DNA from: Nitzschia sp. DOCU1
Taxonomy: Eukaryota > Bacillariophyta > Bacillariophyceae > Bacillariales > Bacillariaceae
Reading direction: 5' to 3'
Assembly: GCA_951394045.1 (NCBI GenBank)
Contig: OX595991.1
Span: 868,001-932,000 of the forward strand
DNA: 64,000 bases
Positions within the stretch are counted from its first letter, which is position 1. Every line of letters starts with the position of its first letter. Positions 19,135-29,812 of the stretch are shown piece after piece. Both the position numbers and the translations under genes were made by a program. The notes under the pieces were generated by a model. It searched no databases, was not told where the DNA came from, and saw only the letters and a program-made list of their open reading frames with translations.

Positions 19135-20421
19135 TCACAGCTCCTTGTCACTTTCGCCTGTCTTCATAACAAACGCAAAAAGATGCCCTCGCACTGGCGC
19201 ACCTCGTTCTGTCCGTGGGACTATCTCTTCGTAATGTACAAGCTGATACCCGACCGCCATAGCAATATCCACTGCATGTTTCTTTGTGTGCGCAAAACGG
19301 CCGCTTGGAAGTAATCGCCAGCCCAACGGAGCCTCGTCATCCGTCGTAAGCTCGCAGCTAAATATGAGGTGCCCCCCAGGCTTAGAAATGGTAGCAAACG
19401 TTTGGATTAAGGTGTCCAGATTTCCGAAGTATACCAGTACATCTGCAGCAACGATTAAATCAAAGCCTGTGAGGCTTTGTACCGTAGTAACTTGGGCGAG
19501 TGATTTAATTGTCATTTCCTCGAGATCCATTTTGACAAGACCATCGTACAGAGGCAATGAATCTGGTTCTTTGACTTCCAGCCCACATCCTGATGTTAGT
19601 GTACAATATTTTGCTTTATCCAACATCTTTTGCGACGCATCGACGCCAATAATGACTCCGTTAGGAACCATTGGCCGGATATACCGGCCAGCCAAACCCG
19701 TGCCACACCCTGCGTCCAAGACTGCTTTGTACTCTGTCGAAAGCGAAGCCGCCAACTCTCCTACAAGCCTCGGCACCTTGTATTCAAGTGAATTCAGAAG
19801 CTTTTCATCAAACGTATCGGCAAAGCTGTCAAACAACTCAGCCACGAATTCTTTGGGTTTGCGACGGTGAACGGTTTCTTTGTTTCCTGTAATCTCAAAA
19901 ATAAGCTTCTCGGCTTCTTGATTCGTACCATCCAAGGATGCAGCATTGCGAAGACTGTTCTCGGCGTTTTCGATGCAAAGATGAGTACTTGGATTGTTCT
20001 TGTCAATAGTCTCCGCCCCAATCAGAAGAGTATGAGGATCCATCGCCAATGCCAAGCACTCACTAGCCTCGAGTTTGGCTAATGTTTTGGCATACGCCGT
20101 ATATAATTTTGACAGTGCGACATCCCGGCTTGGATTGGCGCCTTGTCCTTGCTGAAAAATGACTCGTTCAATGGCAAGTATACCTTCTTCAAAAGCGCCA
20201 ACAATCTCAAGTCGATGATCCCCCACTGCTGTCGAAAGAAAGCGCTGCCAAAGCTCGTCACAGAAGCTGTGCCAAGGGGTCCAATCGTTTTTCGACGCCA
20301 ACGCTTGCCATGATGAAACTGTCCGGTGGAAGACGGCTTCGGGGCTTTCTTGTCCCACGGAGAACCAAAAGCATAGAGAGACAAGCCACAAAGTTGGGAT
20401 CGCGAGCACGGTGGGCCTCAT
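19135..20421 (-). CDS. Secretory-pathway SAM-dependent methyltransferase
   Basis: 428 aa from the ATG at 20421. That start exposes a hydrophobic signal sequence MRPTVLAIPTLWLVSLCFWF; an in-frame ATG 14 codons upstream would bury it. The C-terminal half is a class I Rossmann methyltransferase. Motif I is VLDAGCGTGLAGRYI, motif II is GVDASQKMLDKAK, an acidic motif is LVKMDLEEM, and motif IV is FDLIVAADVLVYFG. It is preceded by FDSFADTFDEKLLNSLEYKVP, a lead-in typical of the TPR-methyltransferase type family. The N-terminal ~190 residues are helical and have no recognised domain. Substrate is unknown; ER/Golgi or plastid entry is inferred from the signal. Confidence 0.82.
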   Translation of the reverse strand: MRPTVLAIPTLWLVSLCFWFSVGQESPEAVFHRTVSSWQALASKNDWTPWHSFCDELWQRFLSTAVGDHRLEIVGAFEEGILAIERVIFQQGQGANPSRDVALSKLYTAYAKTLAKLEASECLALAMDPHTLLIGAETIDKNNPSTHLCIENAENSLRNAASLDGTNQEAEKLIFEITGNKETVHRRKPKEFVAELFDSFADTFDEKLLNSLEYKVPRLVGELAASLSTEYKAVLDAGCGTGLAGRYIRPMVPNGVIIGVDASQKMLDKAKYCTLTSGCGLEVKEPDSLPLYDGLVKMDLEEMTIKSLAQVTTVQSLTGFDLIVAADVLVYFGNLDTLIQTFATISKPGGHLIFSCELTTDDEAPLGWRLLPSGRFAHTKKHAVDIAMAVGYQLVHYEEIVPRTERGAPVRGHLFAFVMKTGESDKEL

Positions 20422-21169
20422 CGTTCGACCGTCCAAGAATTCCGTACACCTCTCGGCCGGCAAAGCTCAACTGTAGTGTGACTTTTTCGGCTTTGAAATC
20501 GACTCCATTCAAGTCGGTCCTCCACAGACGTCCACTGCAATTAACGCTTGGATAAGAGTTGAGTCGATGCAACCTGGTAGTCCTCGTCGTTTGTCATCAC
20601 CGAACAAGTTGGTCTGGTGGCTTGGTGCGAGAGGCTGATGATTTGACTCCACACATCAAAAACGTCACTCGCAAGAACAGAATGTCATCTCTCTCGCTTT
20701 TTCGCGCGCTTTTCGCCAATGGACACGTTAGTCGCCCGAGTCATGCCAGCGATGAACCTAGCTAAATCTTCGAAGCGTTTTCAAGCCACGCACTACTAGT
20801 TAAGCGATGGGGGGCTAGCTCAGGAACAGAGATCCCTTACCAGAACAGAGAAAGAGAAGAGAGATGTTAGTAAGTTGGGGGGCTTGAGCATGAATTATTC
20901 TTCAACTCAAGTCCCACGACGCCAGCACATCGAAGTTCGTTGAACACTCGGAACTGGTGGTAGTCGTCGTTCGCGGATCGTGTTTGATATCTGTCTTCGT
21001 CTACACTTGAGCGTCTTCCGACTCTCTACAAATATAATGCAAGATTTCGCTATCCACACGGAATGCAAAAGGGATTCGAAATGCATGCCCACAAACCTAG
21101 AACAACAAGCGGTGGAGTCATGCTGGAAGCAAGCGAACACCTCGATGGTGTTGCTGGTTCTCATCCTCC
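20422..21169. other. Intergenic region
   Basis: This lies between the divergent methyltransferase gene and the small two-exon gene. No gene was recognised. Confidence 0.35.
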
Positions 21170-21577
21170 ATGGAAACGGGACCCAGTTCCGTAGAATCGA
21201 TGTTACGAAGCACGAGTCAAGAAGTTGCTGCTAACCATGCCCATTTATTCCCATAACTTTAGATCCACCCCAATCCTCAGCAACCGATAAACGTTCCTCC
21301 AAGAATAAAGAAGATGATTACTCCGCAAACTTCACCATCTCAGGCCAACTATCCCAAAAAGAAAGTCAGTGCTGTGACTGGCTCCCCGAATGTAACCACC
21401 AAGCTCGACTTGTCGTCAACGTCCGACCATGACGAAACGGGACGACCCCAGATCCGTCAAGAACATCGAACGTCGTCCATCCGAATGATCATCCCAGACG
21501 AGTCCGAGGAAGTTAACTGGATTCTTAACGTGTTTGATCCCAACGTGGCCAACATGAAGGATGTAATCCAGCGCTAA
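21170..21577 (+). CDS. Small hypothetical protein, two exons with a 21-bp first exon
   Basis: The proposed exons are 21170-21190 (METGPSS) and 21263-21577, joined over a 72-bp intron with donor GTAGAA, a CTAAC branch-like element and acceptor CTTTAG, giving 111 aa. The model is supported because the reading frame is closed by TAG exactly at the acceptor, and the residues just after it (IHPNPQQPINVPPR) read as coding. The protein is Ser/Thr/Pro- and Lys-rich and probably disordered. It ends in a more ordered segment SEEVNWILNVFDPNVANMKD. No family was recognised. A simpler model starts at the ATG at 21314 (87 aa). The gene is convergent with the MORN gene, 66 bp away. Confidence 0.5.
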
Positions 21578-21643
21578 TAAGTGTTTAGGCAAAACCATAG
21601 ACCCAATTCCTGAATAGCGTACTATCAGAAGCGCTAGCGCCAA

Positions 21644-22885
21644 CTACAAGTTCTTCAACGCCCAATCGATGCGATGACGCATATAGACTTGACGCGGCAA
21701 AGGTCCAACCAGGGTGCCTCCTCCATGCGGTGCTACCGAGTTTCGATACAACAGGAATTGTCCTGATGACTTTTGTGCGTGTCGCATGCTACTTGCTTCA
21801 ATCGGCTCACCGTTGGAGTACATGCCTTCGAACAGCAAGTCTCCCTTAGGATCAACCTTCATGCCCAATCCGTTGGGCAATCCATCACACCACTCCCCAA
21901 GGTACCAGGTTCCGTCAGGAAAGGTCATACGACCATGACCAGAGATGACACCTTGGTCGAACTCGCCATCGTAGATCTTGCCGTCAGGGTATTCCTTCTT
22001 TCCGCGGCCGTGGGGGACGCCCTCCTTGCTCCAATAACCCCAAAACTTAGTTCCATCCACTTCCGTGAGTCGACCCTTGCCTTCTAGCTTGTCTAGCATA
22101 AACATTCCATCATAGACACGACCATCCGCGTACTGCATCACACCAAGACCGTGTTTCATGTTGTCGAAGAAACCACCCTGATACACGTCGCCCGTAACGA
22201 TATCGGTGAGGCGTCCAAAACCACACCAGTCTCCATTGACCCACTGACCCTCATAGATAGCATCAGAATAAACCATCGTGCCCTGACCGTGAGGTTTGAT
22301 TGTTCTTTTATTGAGAGAGCCTGTGTATAGACCCTTTTGATTTGTATTATCAACCATTTCAATGTTCTGAACCGTGGTCTTAAAGAATTCAGAGCTCCCT
22401 GATGTCGCAGAGCATACCGACTTGAGGTCATCCGTACTACGTTCCGTTCCTTCTTCCATTTCTAGTTCAGCCAAGTCTTTGGCGCCAAACATAAATCCCG
22501 CAAGGCTGGGTCGATGTTCCCGTTCTCCTTCTCTTGGTTCCTGTTTGGGTTTGAGCGATTCCTGCTTCCCTTCGTCTACTACTGGCGGATGCTTCTTGCC
22601 TCTTCGAAGGGCACTCCTGGCACCACGTTTACTGTCTATACTGGCAAGAGGCTGGAGGGGTGGTGGCGAGACCTCGGGTGCCGAAACCCCCATATGCAAC
22701 GGCCTGGTAGCAGGCTTTCCTTCCGTAAGGGTGTGCACACAGGCGTTAATTTCACACTCCCAATGATCACACTTTCGTTCTTTATAATACGAGTGGCGTA
22801 TCCGTCTTGGACGACGTGCTTTCATGGCGGAGATGGGAGATAGCAGAGGGTCGTTGGCTCTGTTGGTTTTGTTAGAGGGCTCCAT
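21644..22885 (-). CDS. MORN-repeat protein
   Basis: 413 aa, intronless. The C-terminal half holds about seven MORN repeats with the Y-G/E-G-x-W/F-x-x-G-x-x-H/P-G-x-G pattern. Examples are YEGQWVNGDWCGFGRL, YQGGFFDNMKHGLGVM, YDGMFMLDKLEGKGRL, YDGEFDQGVISGHGRM and YLGEWCDGLPNGLGMK. MORN arrays form elongated beta-meander plates that bind lipids or act as scaffolds at membranes and the cytoskeleton. The N-terminal ~150 residues are basic and low-complexity. No catalytic domain such as a PIP-kinase is fused to it. Specific role unknown. Confidence 0.9.
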   Translation of the reverse strand: MEPSNKTNRANDPLLSPISAMKARRPRRIRHSYYKERKCDHWECEINACVHTLTEGKPATRPLHMGVSAPEVSPPPLQPLASIDSKRGARSALRRGKKHPPVVDEGKQESLKPKQEPREGEREHRPSLAGFMFGAKDLAELEMEEGTERSTDDLKSVCSATSGSSEFFKTTVQNIEMVDNTNQKGLYTGSLNKRTIKPHGQGTMVYSDAIYEGQWVNGDWCGFGRLTDIVTGDVYQGGFFDNMKHGLGVMQYADGRVYDGMFMLDKLEGKGRLTEVDGTKFWGYWSKEGVPHGRGKKEYPDGKIYDGEFDQGVISGHGRMTFPDGTWYLGEWCDGLPNGLGMKVDPKGDLLFEGMYSNGEPIEASSMRHAQKSSGQFLLYRNSVAPHGGGTLVGPLPRQVYMRHRIDWALKNL

Positions 22886-24238
22886 GATGTTGTTGCGTGT
22901 AATTTCACGAGGCCTTCACTAACGTGGGATGAAGATGTTCCTTGGTGTTCCAAGCAGTCCTCGCTAAAAAACTCCACTCAACTCAACTCTGATTTCTCCT
23001 TCCTTCCTCTTCTGTGGTTGTTTCCTCGGCTGCGACGGGTACTTCCTGGGAGATCGCTAGCTACCGAGTGATAGGAGTCTACCGGTAGAATCAATCAATC
23101 AAAGTAGAAAAATAGAGGCTTTCTCGGTTCGTTCTCTTGGGGTCTCGATGAGACTGTGGTAGACCGCGTGCGGGAACGCATGAATTTTAGAGTCCGTCGG
23201 TCTCCTTTTCACTCCGTCAAATTGTTTGGCGGCGGGACGACGCAGAAGGTTGGGCCGAACGCACAAAACGCTTTGTGCGCCGAGAAACTTATCTGGTATT
23301 TACTTATGGAATGTGAACGCGAAAATGTCTCTCCCTCTAAGTAGAAGGCGAACCCGAGAACACTTGCGGGGAAATTGTGTCCCATCTATAACTAAAAAAA
23401 TTGACCTTTAGTCCGTCATGGAAGAACAACAATGGAACTGCGATGCTGCACAGAGGAAGATAGGTATTGGTGTACTCTATTCACATACTTGATTACATAG
23501 TAAAGCATTTGCGAATTGCGAACAAACAGCGACAATCACTGGTGACGTATCTCAGGGGAAAAGAACTAGAAAGAAGTCCCCTATTTGAACATCTGTAAGT
23601 GCGAACAATTCTTGACAATTTAGGGCTTATTATTTACTTGAAGATTTACGTTCAAGGGGGTGTTCGGGCTCTCCAATATTAACAGATCGTTCCTGTTGCA
23701 TTACAACTGGCCGGGCTCGTAAGTCAGACAAATCTATCAAGCGTGAAAGACGACGATTAAATTACGGGATACACGTGTCCCACTCCTTCTCTGGTTCTTC
23801 AGATCCAAGTGGCGCTTTTATCTGGCCTGACCAAGGAACAGTAGAGATCAGTACCGCCAGCATTGCACTAAAGGTGGCTGCAAGATGGTGGCATATATAA
23901 ATTTCATGGGGCTATATTGAGCGTTCGCTTTCGAACGAATCGAATCACAACGTCGAACTGCAGCCTGCGTTTGTTCCTTTCATCCTCCACAATCCGTTGA
24001 CGCTATTGACCTTTCCCCACGAGGTTCAAGCTATCCCTGACCACGTCCATTGGAGGCGAGCTAAAAGATTGTTCCCCCATCCATCCACCATCACACCAGA
24101 CCAGAAACTCGAAACTGGGGAGAGGACGGCATCGAAAATTAACTTGCGAGAGGAATTAAAACAAGAAGTCCAACATCGTTGGAAGCATAATAATCCGTTT
24201 CCTTTGATACAAAGTCGCTACCATTGCTCTTTTCCACA
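22886..24238. other. Divergent promoter region between MORN and histidine kinase genes
   Basis: No gene was recognised in 1.35 kb. A TACCGGTA palindrome lies at 23090-23097, about 200 bp upstream of the MORN start. Confidence 0.4.
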
Positions 24239-27031
24239 ATGATCAGGTCTTATTTCAGGAGAAAAGGCTATATCAGAAAGAAGGTGTCAAAGTCTTCCCT
24301 CGAGAAAGGAGGAGGCCCGGCACTGTCCGACGAAAGCGATGTCAGTACGTCCGTTGACGCCAAGATCGATGAACTGCAGCTCCAAATAGAAGCGTTGAGG
24401 CAGCAGATCATAGACAGCCAAGCAGAGAACGATTTTAAGGATAAGAAGATCGAGTCACTGGAAAAGCAAATCGATCAAAGGGAGAAGATGCTGGGGCGGA
24501 ATGAGGGACTTGAAGACAAGTTGGCGAACTACCTATTGACCCGCAGCGCCGAGGCATGTTTGTCGGGCCAAACGCAACTTCCTGTATCGAAATCGGTAAA
24601 TCGAGTCTCACCGTTTCCACTTCAGGCGAGCAGCCGGAGGATTAATGAAGAGATTGCAGTTGCAATTGATGATTCACTGGAATCGGATATCGCATTGCAG
24701 ATCCAGCATTTCCTTATAACTGAAGGTGGCAAGCTTCGCAACATTGAGTCTCTTCTATCGCGATACGCAGATGTTTGTCTGGAGAAAGGGATCCCTCTTG
24801 ACCGGCTTGTTGTGTCTGGAATCGTGCTTCATCCTAGGCTGTCATCATTTATCTGGAAGTGGGAATTTGGCAAGGAGTTTCGGGAGAAGGAGGTCCCGCA
24901 CAGCGTCTTCCACGAAAAGAGGCAGAACACTGAGGAGCCATTTGGGCTCTTGATGGAAGGAAAGGCTGCAGAATATCGACTGAAACGAAGTGACAAGGAG
25001 GGTCCCCCGGGCTGCAAGTGGTTCTATGCTGACAACTATAGTGACTACTTTGCCCTGCCCATTTATCACAATGGCGAGTTCAAGGGTGCTGTTGCTTGGA
25101 GCACCAAGTCAGCCGGTGAGTTCCCCGATGAGCATGTCGGGGTCTTCAGGAAGTCTATGGATGCATTTTCTACTGTTCTTCGCTGCCATACAAATGACCT
25201 TGTCGTAAGCGCATTGATGGACAGTCTTGAAGATGAGATCGAAATTCGTACGATGGAACTCGCTGCTGCAAACAAGTCGTTGGCAAAGGCAAACGCGAAG
25301 ATAGTGCAGCAGGCAGAGAGTCAGTTGCGAAACTTCGCGATGATGTCACACGAGATTCGCACTCCATTGAACTGCATCATTGGAGTGTCCAACCTGCTTT
25401 TGAGCTCGGATCTAGATCCTGCGGTTGTAGAGAGCATCCAGATGATCACCAATAGTGGTGACCTTCTTTTGGCAGTTGTCGATGATGTCCTCGACTATAG
25501 CAAGCTCGCATCAGGAAAGGTGGATACCAGAATAGAAGCTGTGCAACTTGAGCAGACTATTGGCGCAGTGGTTGCGGGCGTGGGTGTTCGGGCCCAGTCT
25601 AATGGGGTGGAACTGAAAACGAATTTCTCGAAGGACCTACCTCAACAGGTGGAAACTGACGGTCGGCGATTACAACAGATTCTCTACAACTTGCTGGGAA
25701 ACGCCATCAAGTTTGGTCTAGAAGGTAAAACGGTTGAGTTTGACGTGGGAGTTGTCAAGAGAGCGGACAATTCTTCCTCTCCTGATGATCTCATCATCTT
25801 TACTATCCAGGACTATGGGAAGGGTATCCACTCCTCCGAAATCCATAAGATTTTTCAGCCTTTCCAACAGGCGGCCACCAACGAACCTGCCCACGGTGGC
25901 ACTGGGCTGGGGCTGGCGATTACCAAGCAGCTTGTTCGCGTGCTTGGTGGATCCATCAAAGTGGAGAGTGAGTTCGGCTCTTGGTGTAAGTTCACTGTCT
26001 TACTACCACAGAATCCGGAACGCCCCATTGCTGCTGCTTTCCACGACGAAACGGCTGTTGATACGGAGGAACCACTAGGACAAGAGTACTCCAGAAAGCC
26101 CTCTGATGGTAGTGAACTCGAAATGTCGCGCTATAGTCATCATGGATCGAATTGCAGCAGCTATTCGCAGGACGAATTTTCGGACTCGGACGATGACGGA
26201 TCCATTACCTCCAGTACATCGTCATTCTCGAGTATGCAGCAAGAGGGTCATCGCAGACAGAACTCTAATATCAGCTTTCCGTCTTTCCCTGTTCATTTCC
26301 GGGGCCACAATGGGGAAGTGAAACCACAGTGTGGTGGTGTCGAAACGAGCGCTGACCCGACGAAAGAAGACCCTATATTCACTCTGGAGCAGGCTCAGCA
26401 ATTTTTTTCGCAAGCACGACTTGCACCGGTACCTAAGGTCACTGTCGATTCAACTGTGCCGCTTGCAGATGCTTCCAACACGAGCCCTTCACCGCAGCCT
26501 GCCAAAGGTTCTGCCCCCGAATCAAAAGCAACTTTGAAAATAGAAGCTCCGTCTCCCCCGTCGAACGACGACGCTCCTGCTGAAAAACCTTATGTCGTAC
26601 TGACCGCTCCACCCGCGGCTACTCCGCCGGAGGGCGAACCAGTCGATTTTGCGACTCTCAAGATACTGGTGGCCGAGGACAACAAGATCAACCAAAAAGT
26701 GCTCCACCGTACGCTGTTAAGGCTGGGTCTAACCGACATTGACATTGTGGACAATGGCCAGCAAGCGGTGGATGCCCATGAAAAGAAACATTACGATATT
26801 ATATTAATGGACTTGCAGATGCCGGTCTTGGATGGTCTCGAAGCGACCACAATCATTTCTTCGCGGCGCAAGGAACGCAATCAAATGTATCCCAAGATTG
26901 CTTTCTTGACTGCGCACGCACTGAAAGACTACCAAGACAAAGCAGCAGTAGCTGGTGGCGACGGATTCATTAGTAAGCCGTTCAAGATTGAGATCATCAA
27001 GGAGCTTATCATCCGATTCATGTCAGGCTAA
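24239..27031 (+). CDS. Hybrid histidine kinase (coiled coil-GAF-like-HisKA-HATPase-REC)
   Basis: 930 aa, intronless. A coiled coil covers ~45-85. A GAF-like sensor region follows at ~150-330, with HPRLSSFIWKWE and YFALPIYHNGEFKGAVAW. The HisKA domain has H-box SHEIRTPLN, with phosphoacceptor His371. The HATPase has N-box NLLGNAIKFG (~480), G1 DYGKGIHSSEI and G2 GGTGLGLAI (~553). A ~230-residue Ser/Pro-rich linker leads to a receiver domain with acidic pair ED in ILVAEDNKINQ, phosphoacceptor Asp858 in LMDLQMP, and the KPF lysine. All catalytic residues are present. There is no transmembrane segment, so it senses an intracellular cue. It should autophosphorylate and pass phosphate to its own receiver, and then probably to an HPt protein encoded elsewhere. 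The ATG at 24239 is used; the upstream frame begins with TTG. Confidence 0.94.
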   Translation: MIRSYFRRKGYIRKKVSKSSLEKGGGPALSDESDVSTSVDAKIDELQLQIEALRQQIIDSQAENDFKDKKIESLEKQIDQREKMLGRNEGLEDKLANYLLTRSAEACLSGQTQLPVSKSVNRVSPFPLQASSRRINEEIAVAIDDSLESDIALQIQHFLITEGGKLRNIESLLSRYADVCLEKGIPLDRLVVSGIVLHPRLSSFIWKWEFGKEFREKEVPHSVFHEKRQNTEEPFGLLMEGKAAEYRLKRSDKEGPPGCKWFYADNYSDYFALPIYHNGEFKGAVAWSTKSAGEFPDEHVGVFRKSMDAFSTVLRCHTNDLVVSALMDSLEDEIEIRTMELAAANKSLAKANAKIVQQAESQLRNFAMMSHEIRTPLNCIIGVSNLLLSSDLDPAVVESIQMITNSGDLLLAVVDDVLDYSKLASGKVDTRIEAVQLEQTIGAVVAGVGVRAQSNGVELKTNFSKDLPQQVETDGRRLQQILYNLLGNAIKFGLEGKTVEFDVGVVKRADNSSSPDDLIIFTIQDYGKGIHSSEIHKIFQPFQQAATNEPAHGGTGLGLAITKQLVRVLGGSIKVESEFGSWCKFTVLLPQNPERPIAAAFHDETAVDTEEPLGQEYSRKPSDGSELEMSRYSHHGSNCSSYSQDEFSDSDDDGSITSSTSSFSSMQQEGHRRQNSNISFPSFPVHFRGHNGEVKPQCGGVETSADPTKEDPIFTLEQAQQFFSQARLAPVPKVTVDSTVPLADASNTSPSPQPAKGSAPESKATLKIEAPSPPSNDDAPAEKPYVVLTAPPAATPPEGEPVDFATLKILVAEDNKINQKVLHRTLLRLGLTDIDIVDNGQQAVDAHEKKHYDIILMDLQMPVLDGLEATTIISSRRKERNQMYPKIAFLTAHALKDYQDKAAVAGGDGFISKPFKIEIIKELIIRFMSG

Positions 27032-27870
27032 TGATCTCATTCGTGAATAATTCAAGGGCGGCAAAGTACTTAACTTGTAAAAAGCTTTTTGGAATTTTGA
27101 ATCACCAGCACGATCATCCCGTCTTACTGTCTCACTCGTGTGATCTTGTAGAAAAAGTAAGCAAGTGGAAGGCTCCAATGTCGTATTCTGTTGCTGGAGT
27201 CACTACTCTAGCAAGTGAGTATAGAACTGCGCTACTGTATAATGCTGCTACTTCCACGCTATGCTACTCGAGTCGAAAGGTTTGGGAGACTCTCGTAGCA
27301 GATGGCACCAGGTATGCTCCGACCAACAACGAATAGATCGATTATCTCGCTCGTCAAGGTAGTTGCTAACTGGATGGTGCGTACTATTCGCTGCTTTAAC
27401 TATACTCTCTAGCAGCTAGAGTATCCCAAGTAGCCACTGCAGTTGCGATTGTTTGTCAACGATTTGATTTTTGACTATGACTCCATTCGACGACGAATCA
27501 TCGAATGAATGAGAAGAAGAATAGTTCTCTCATCGACTCGACTCGTCCGACTTTTTGGATTTTTTGGCGCGCAAAAATCACGCTTCGTCTCGGCGTTTCA
27601 CCCGCCAAAAAATGACACGTAGGAATCAGTACGAGTTCTACGGGATCGGTGAAGGGTTCGGCACAGCGTCGGCAGCAAAAAGCGGGAAGCGAAACAATGA
27701 CATTGCTCTCATCCATCACACGGTATCTTTGCTAGTTACCAAGCTCGTGAATAGTTTGCTGGACTGTCTTCTTCTTTCTCCTTCTCCATCCAAAGCGCTA
27801 GTGCTGCAGTCAGTCATCCACTACAAGCAAGTCGTCGTCTTCTTCATCCTTGGAGCAAGAGATAGAAACC
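27032..27870. other. Intergenic region
   Basis: This holds the 3' end of the kinase gene and the upstream region of the next gene. An open frame at 27031-27336 overlaps the kinase stop and has no recognisable content. Confidence 0.4.
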
Positions 27871-29720
27871 ATGAAGACGTCGCCGTCTCGACTCCAAACA
27901 AAAAACAAGAAAACTAAGAACCGTTCTGGCAAGGGTTCGTCGTCGGTCACCAAGAAGAAGAACAACAAGCGTCCACCTCCGGTGGCGGCAACCACGGACA
28001 TTGAAGCAATACTGTCCGAATGTCAAAACGCCTTGAAAGGGGAATTGTCCGTTGCAGCTACTACTACACCCACGACACCCAAACTTTGCGAAGAAGTTGA
28101 AAGCAGCAACCAGAATGCCCCCGACGAGGCCAGGTTGGTGAGATCCCCAAGAAAAAAGATTCGGCAGAATGCGTCGAGTCCCAAGGTCATTTTGCACTCT
28201 CGTGTGGCAAAATACTTTGACAAGGAGCTATACTTTGGCGATATTGTTGGCCGCAATGACGACAGTGGCTGGTACGAAGTCTCGTATGACGATGGAGATG
28301 CTGAAGAGTGGGATTTTGCCGAAGCAGAACAAGGCATGCAGCTGTGTCACAAGAATGCTTCGAACACGGAATCTAACTTGTGGGAGATTTATCATATCGA
28401 CGCCAAACACCTCAAGAAAGATTGGGCTGCAACAGCGTCCACGAAGAAGAAGGGCTTTTTGCTGCCCACGGCCATGGTCCAGCATTGCCCGACTGTTGCC
28501 AAATTTTTCTTGTTTCTCTTGGAGAGGCAACGAGCTTGGTTACGTCGCAAGCATCACAACAAGGAACACCCCGAGCTTTGGACGAATGATCCCGTCTTTC
28601 GAAACTATTACTTTTGCAACGTCTATCGACAGCTAGACCGTGGGACAGCCTATTTTCGGGCCCATGTCCTCAAACTCTGGGCGGAGCATGTCAAAGAAGG
28701 TGATACTGTTGTTTCTCGACCAAAGTGGTTGGTTCAAGTGCTCTGGGCTTCGTATTGCTACCGTCTCATCAATAAGATTGAATCCTTTCAATCGGATCCG
28801 GATTGCACGGATCCAAACCCCACCACCAACATGGGTGGCATTCCTTCCATGGACCAGTGGCCTCAGTTTCGAAAACTAGTTCAGCAGGCCAAAGAGGAAA
28901 ACAAGGTGGTCTTCACCAATGCTCATCAAACGTGTGGTTTTGATCGCTACATCGAGCAGCTCGATCAGGTCCACAAGGAACCACAAAAACTAGAGGCTGT
29001 GGCAGCCAAATCTTGCCAAGGCTTGGAAGCCTGTTTTCGAGCCATTCGGTCGGAATTGCCAGGATGTGGACAGTTCATGGCTTGGCAGATTCTCTGCGAT
29101 TTGACAGAAGCAAACTGCCTTCCTAAGGAACTGCCTGACGCTGACTTTTGCGTGTTGGGGAATGGAGCGGAAGGTATGTACGAGAAGGAGACTTGCTTGC
29201 TTCGCCTTGCCAGAGCACCAGGCTTTGTTCTAACATATTTTACTTCTTGTTTTCAGCCGGCATTCAAGAAATCTTCTTCCCCGGTGTCGCCAAGCCGTCT
29301 TTAAACAAAAAGGAGTATCTAGCTTTTACCAAGATGCTCGTGGAGCATCAAGGAGACGTCTACAGTCGCCTCAAACCTGAGGGGTTTTCCATCCACTTTC
29401 CGTACTGGCAAGGTCAGCTGTTGACTACCAAAGAGATTGAGCACGCATTGTGCGAATTCTCCAAATATCAGCGCATCGAACGAGCTTTGAAAGATAAGGC
29501 TAGAACGGGACAGCGCTTGCGCAAGTCCCGTGCTCAGTTGGATCAAAAGCATGCGACCCATCACAAGTGCGGTGCATGTGCCGCGGCAACCAGTCAAGTT
29601 CTGGTGCTTTGCGACACTTGTAACCTTGGATATTGCTCCAAGTGCGATGCAACCAAACGCAATGCCGATGAATGGGTCTGCAAGCGGTGTGATGCATTGA
29701 ACAACCATTCGTGGAAGTGA
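27871..29720 (+). CDS. Tudor-like / alphaGPT-PPlase (HMUDK-helical-like) / PHD-type protein
   Basis: Exons are 27871-29173 and 29257-29720, with an 83-bp phase-1 intron (GTATGT...TTTCAG), giving 588 aa. The N-terminus is Lys-rich and nuclear-like. Residues ~105-150 form a Tudor/SAWADEE-like reader (RVAKYFDKELYFGDIVG, then WYEVSYDDGDAEE). The core (~205-510) has FRNYYFCNVYRQLDRGTAYF, ACFRAIRSELPGCGQFMAWQ, GNGAEAGIQEIFFPG and IEHALCEFSKYQR. This order and these motifs match the all-helical alpha-glutamyl/putrescinyl-thymine pyrophosphorylase family, related to the helical domain of 5-hmdU DNA kinases. That family is linked in phages to hypermodified thymine. The C-terminus (~538-582) is a PHD-like zinc module (CGAC...CDTC...YCSKC...CKRC) with Cys where PHD fingers usually have His. 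I infer a chromatin-bound protein acting on or reading modified bases. Activity is unproven. Confidence 0.75.
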
Positions 29721-29812
29721 AAAAGCAGGGGTGACAATTGAAACCATAAGTCCGGAACGGGCCAGGCAATCAATTGCAACAGAACACAAGAGAAGCAAGT
29801 AATACCCCAATC

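Noticed and set aside
27031..27336. 101-aa frame overlapping the histidine kinase stop codon
   Set aside because: It starts inside the kinase stop (TAATG), has no recognisable content, and lies where the 3' UTR is expected.
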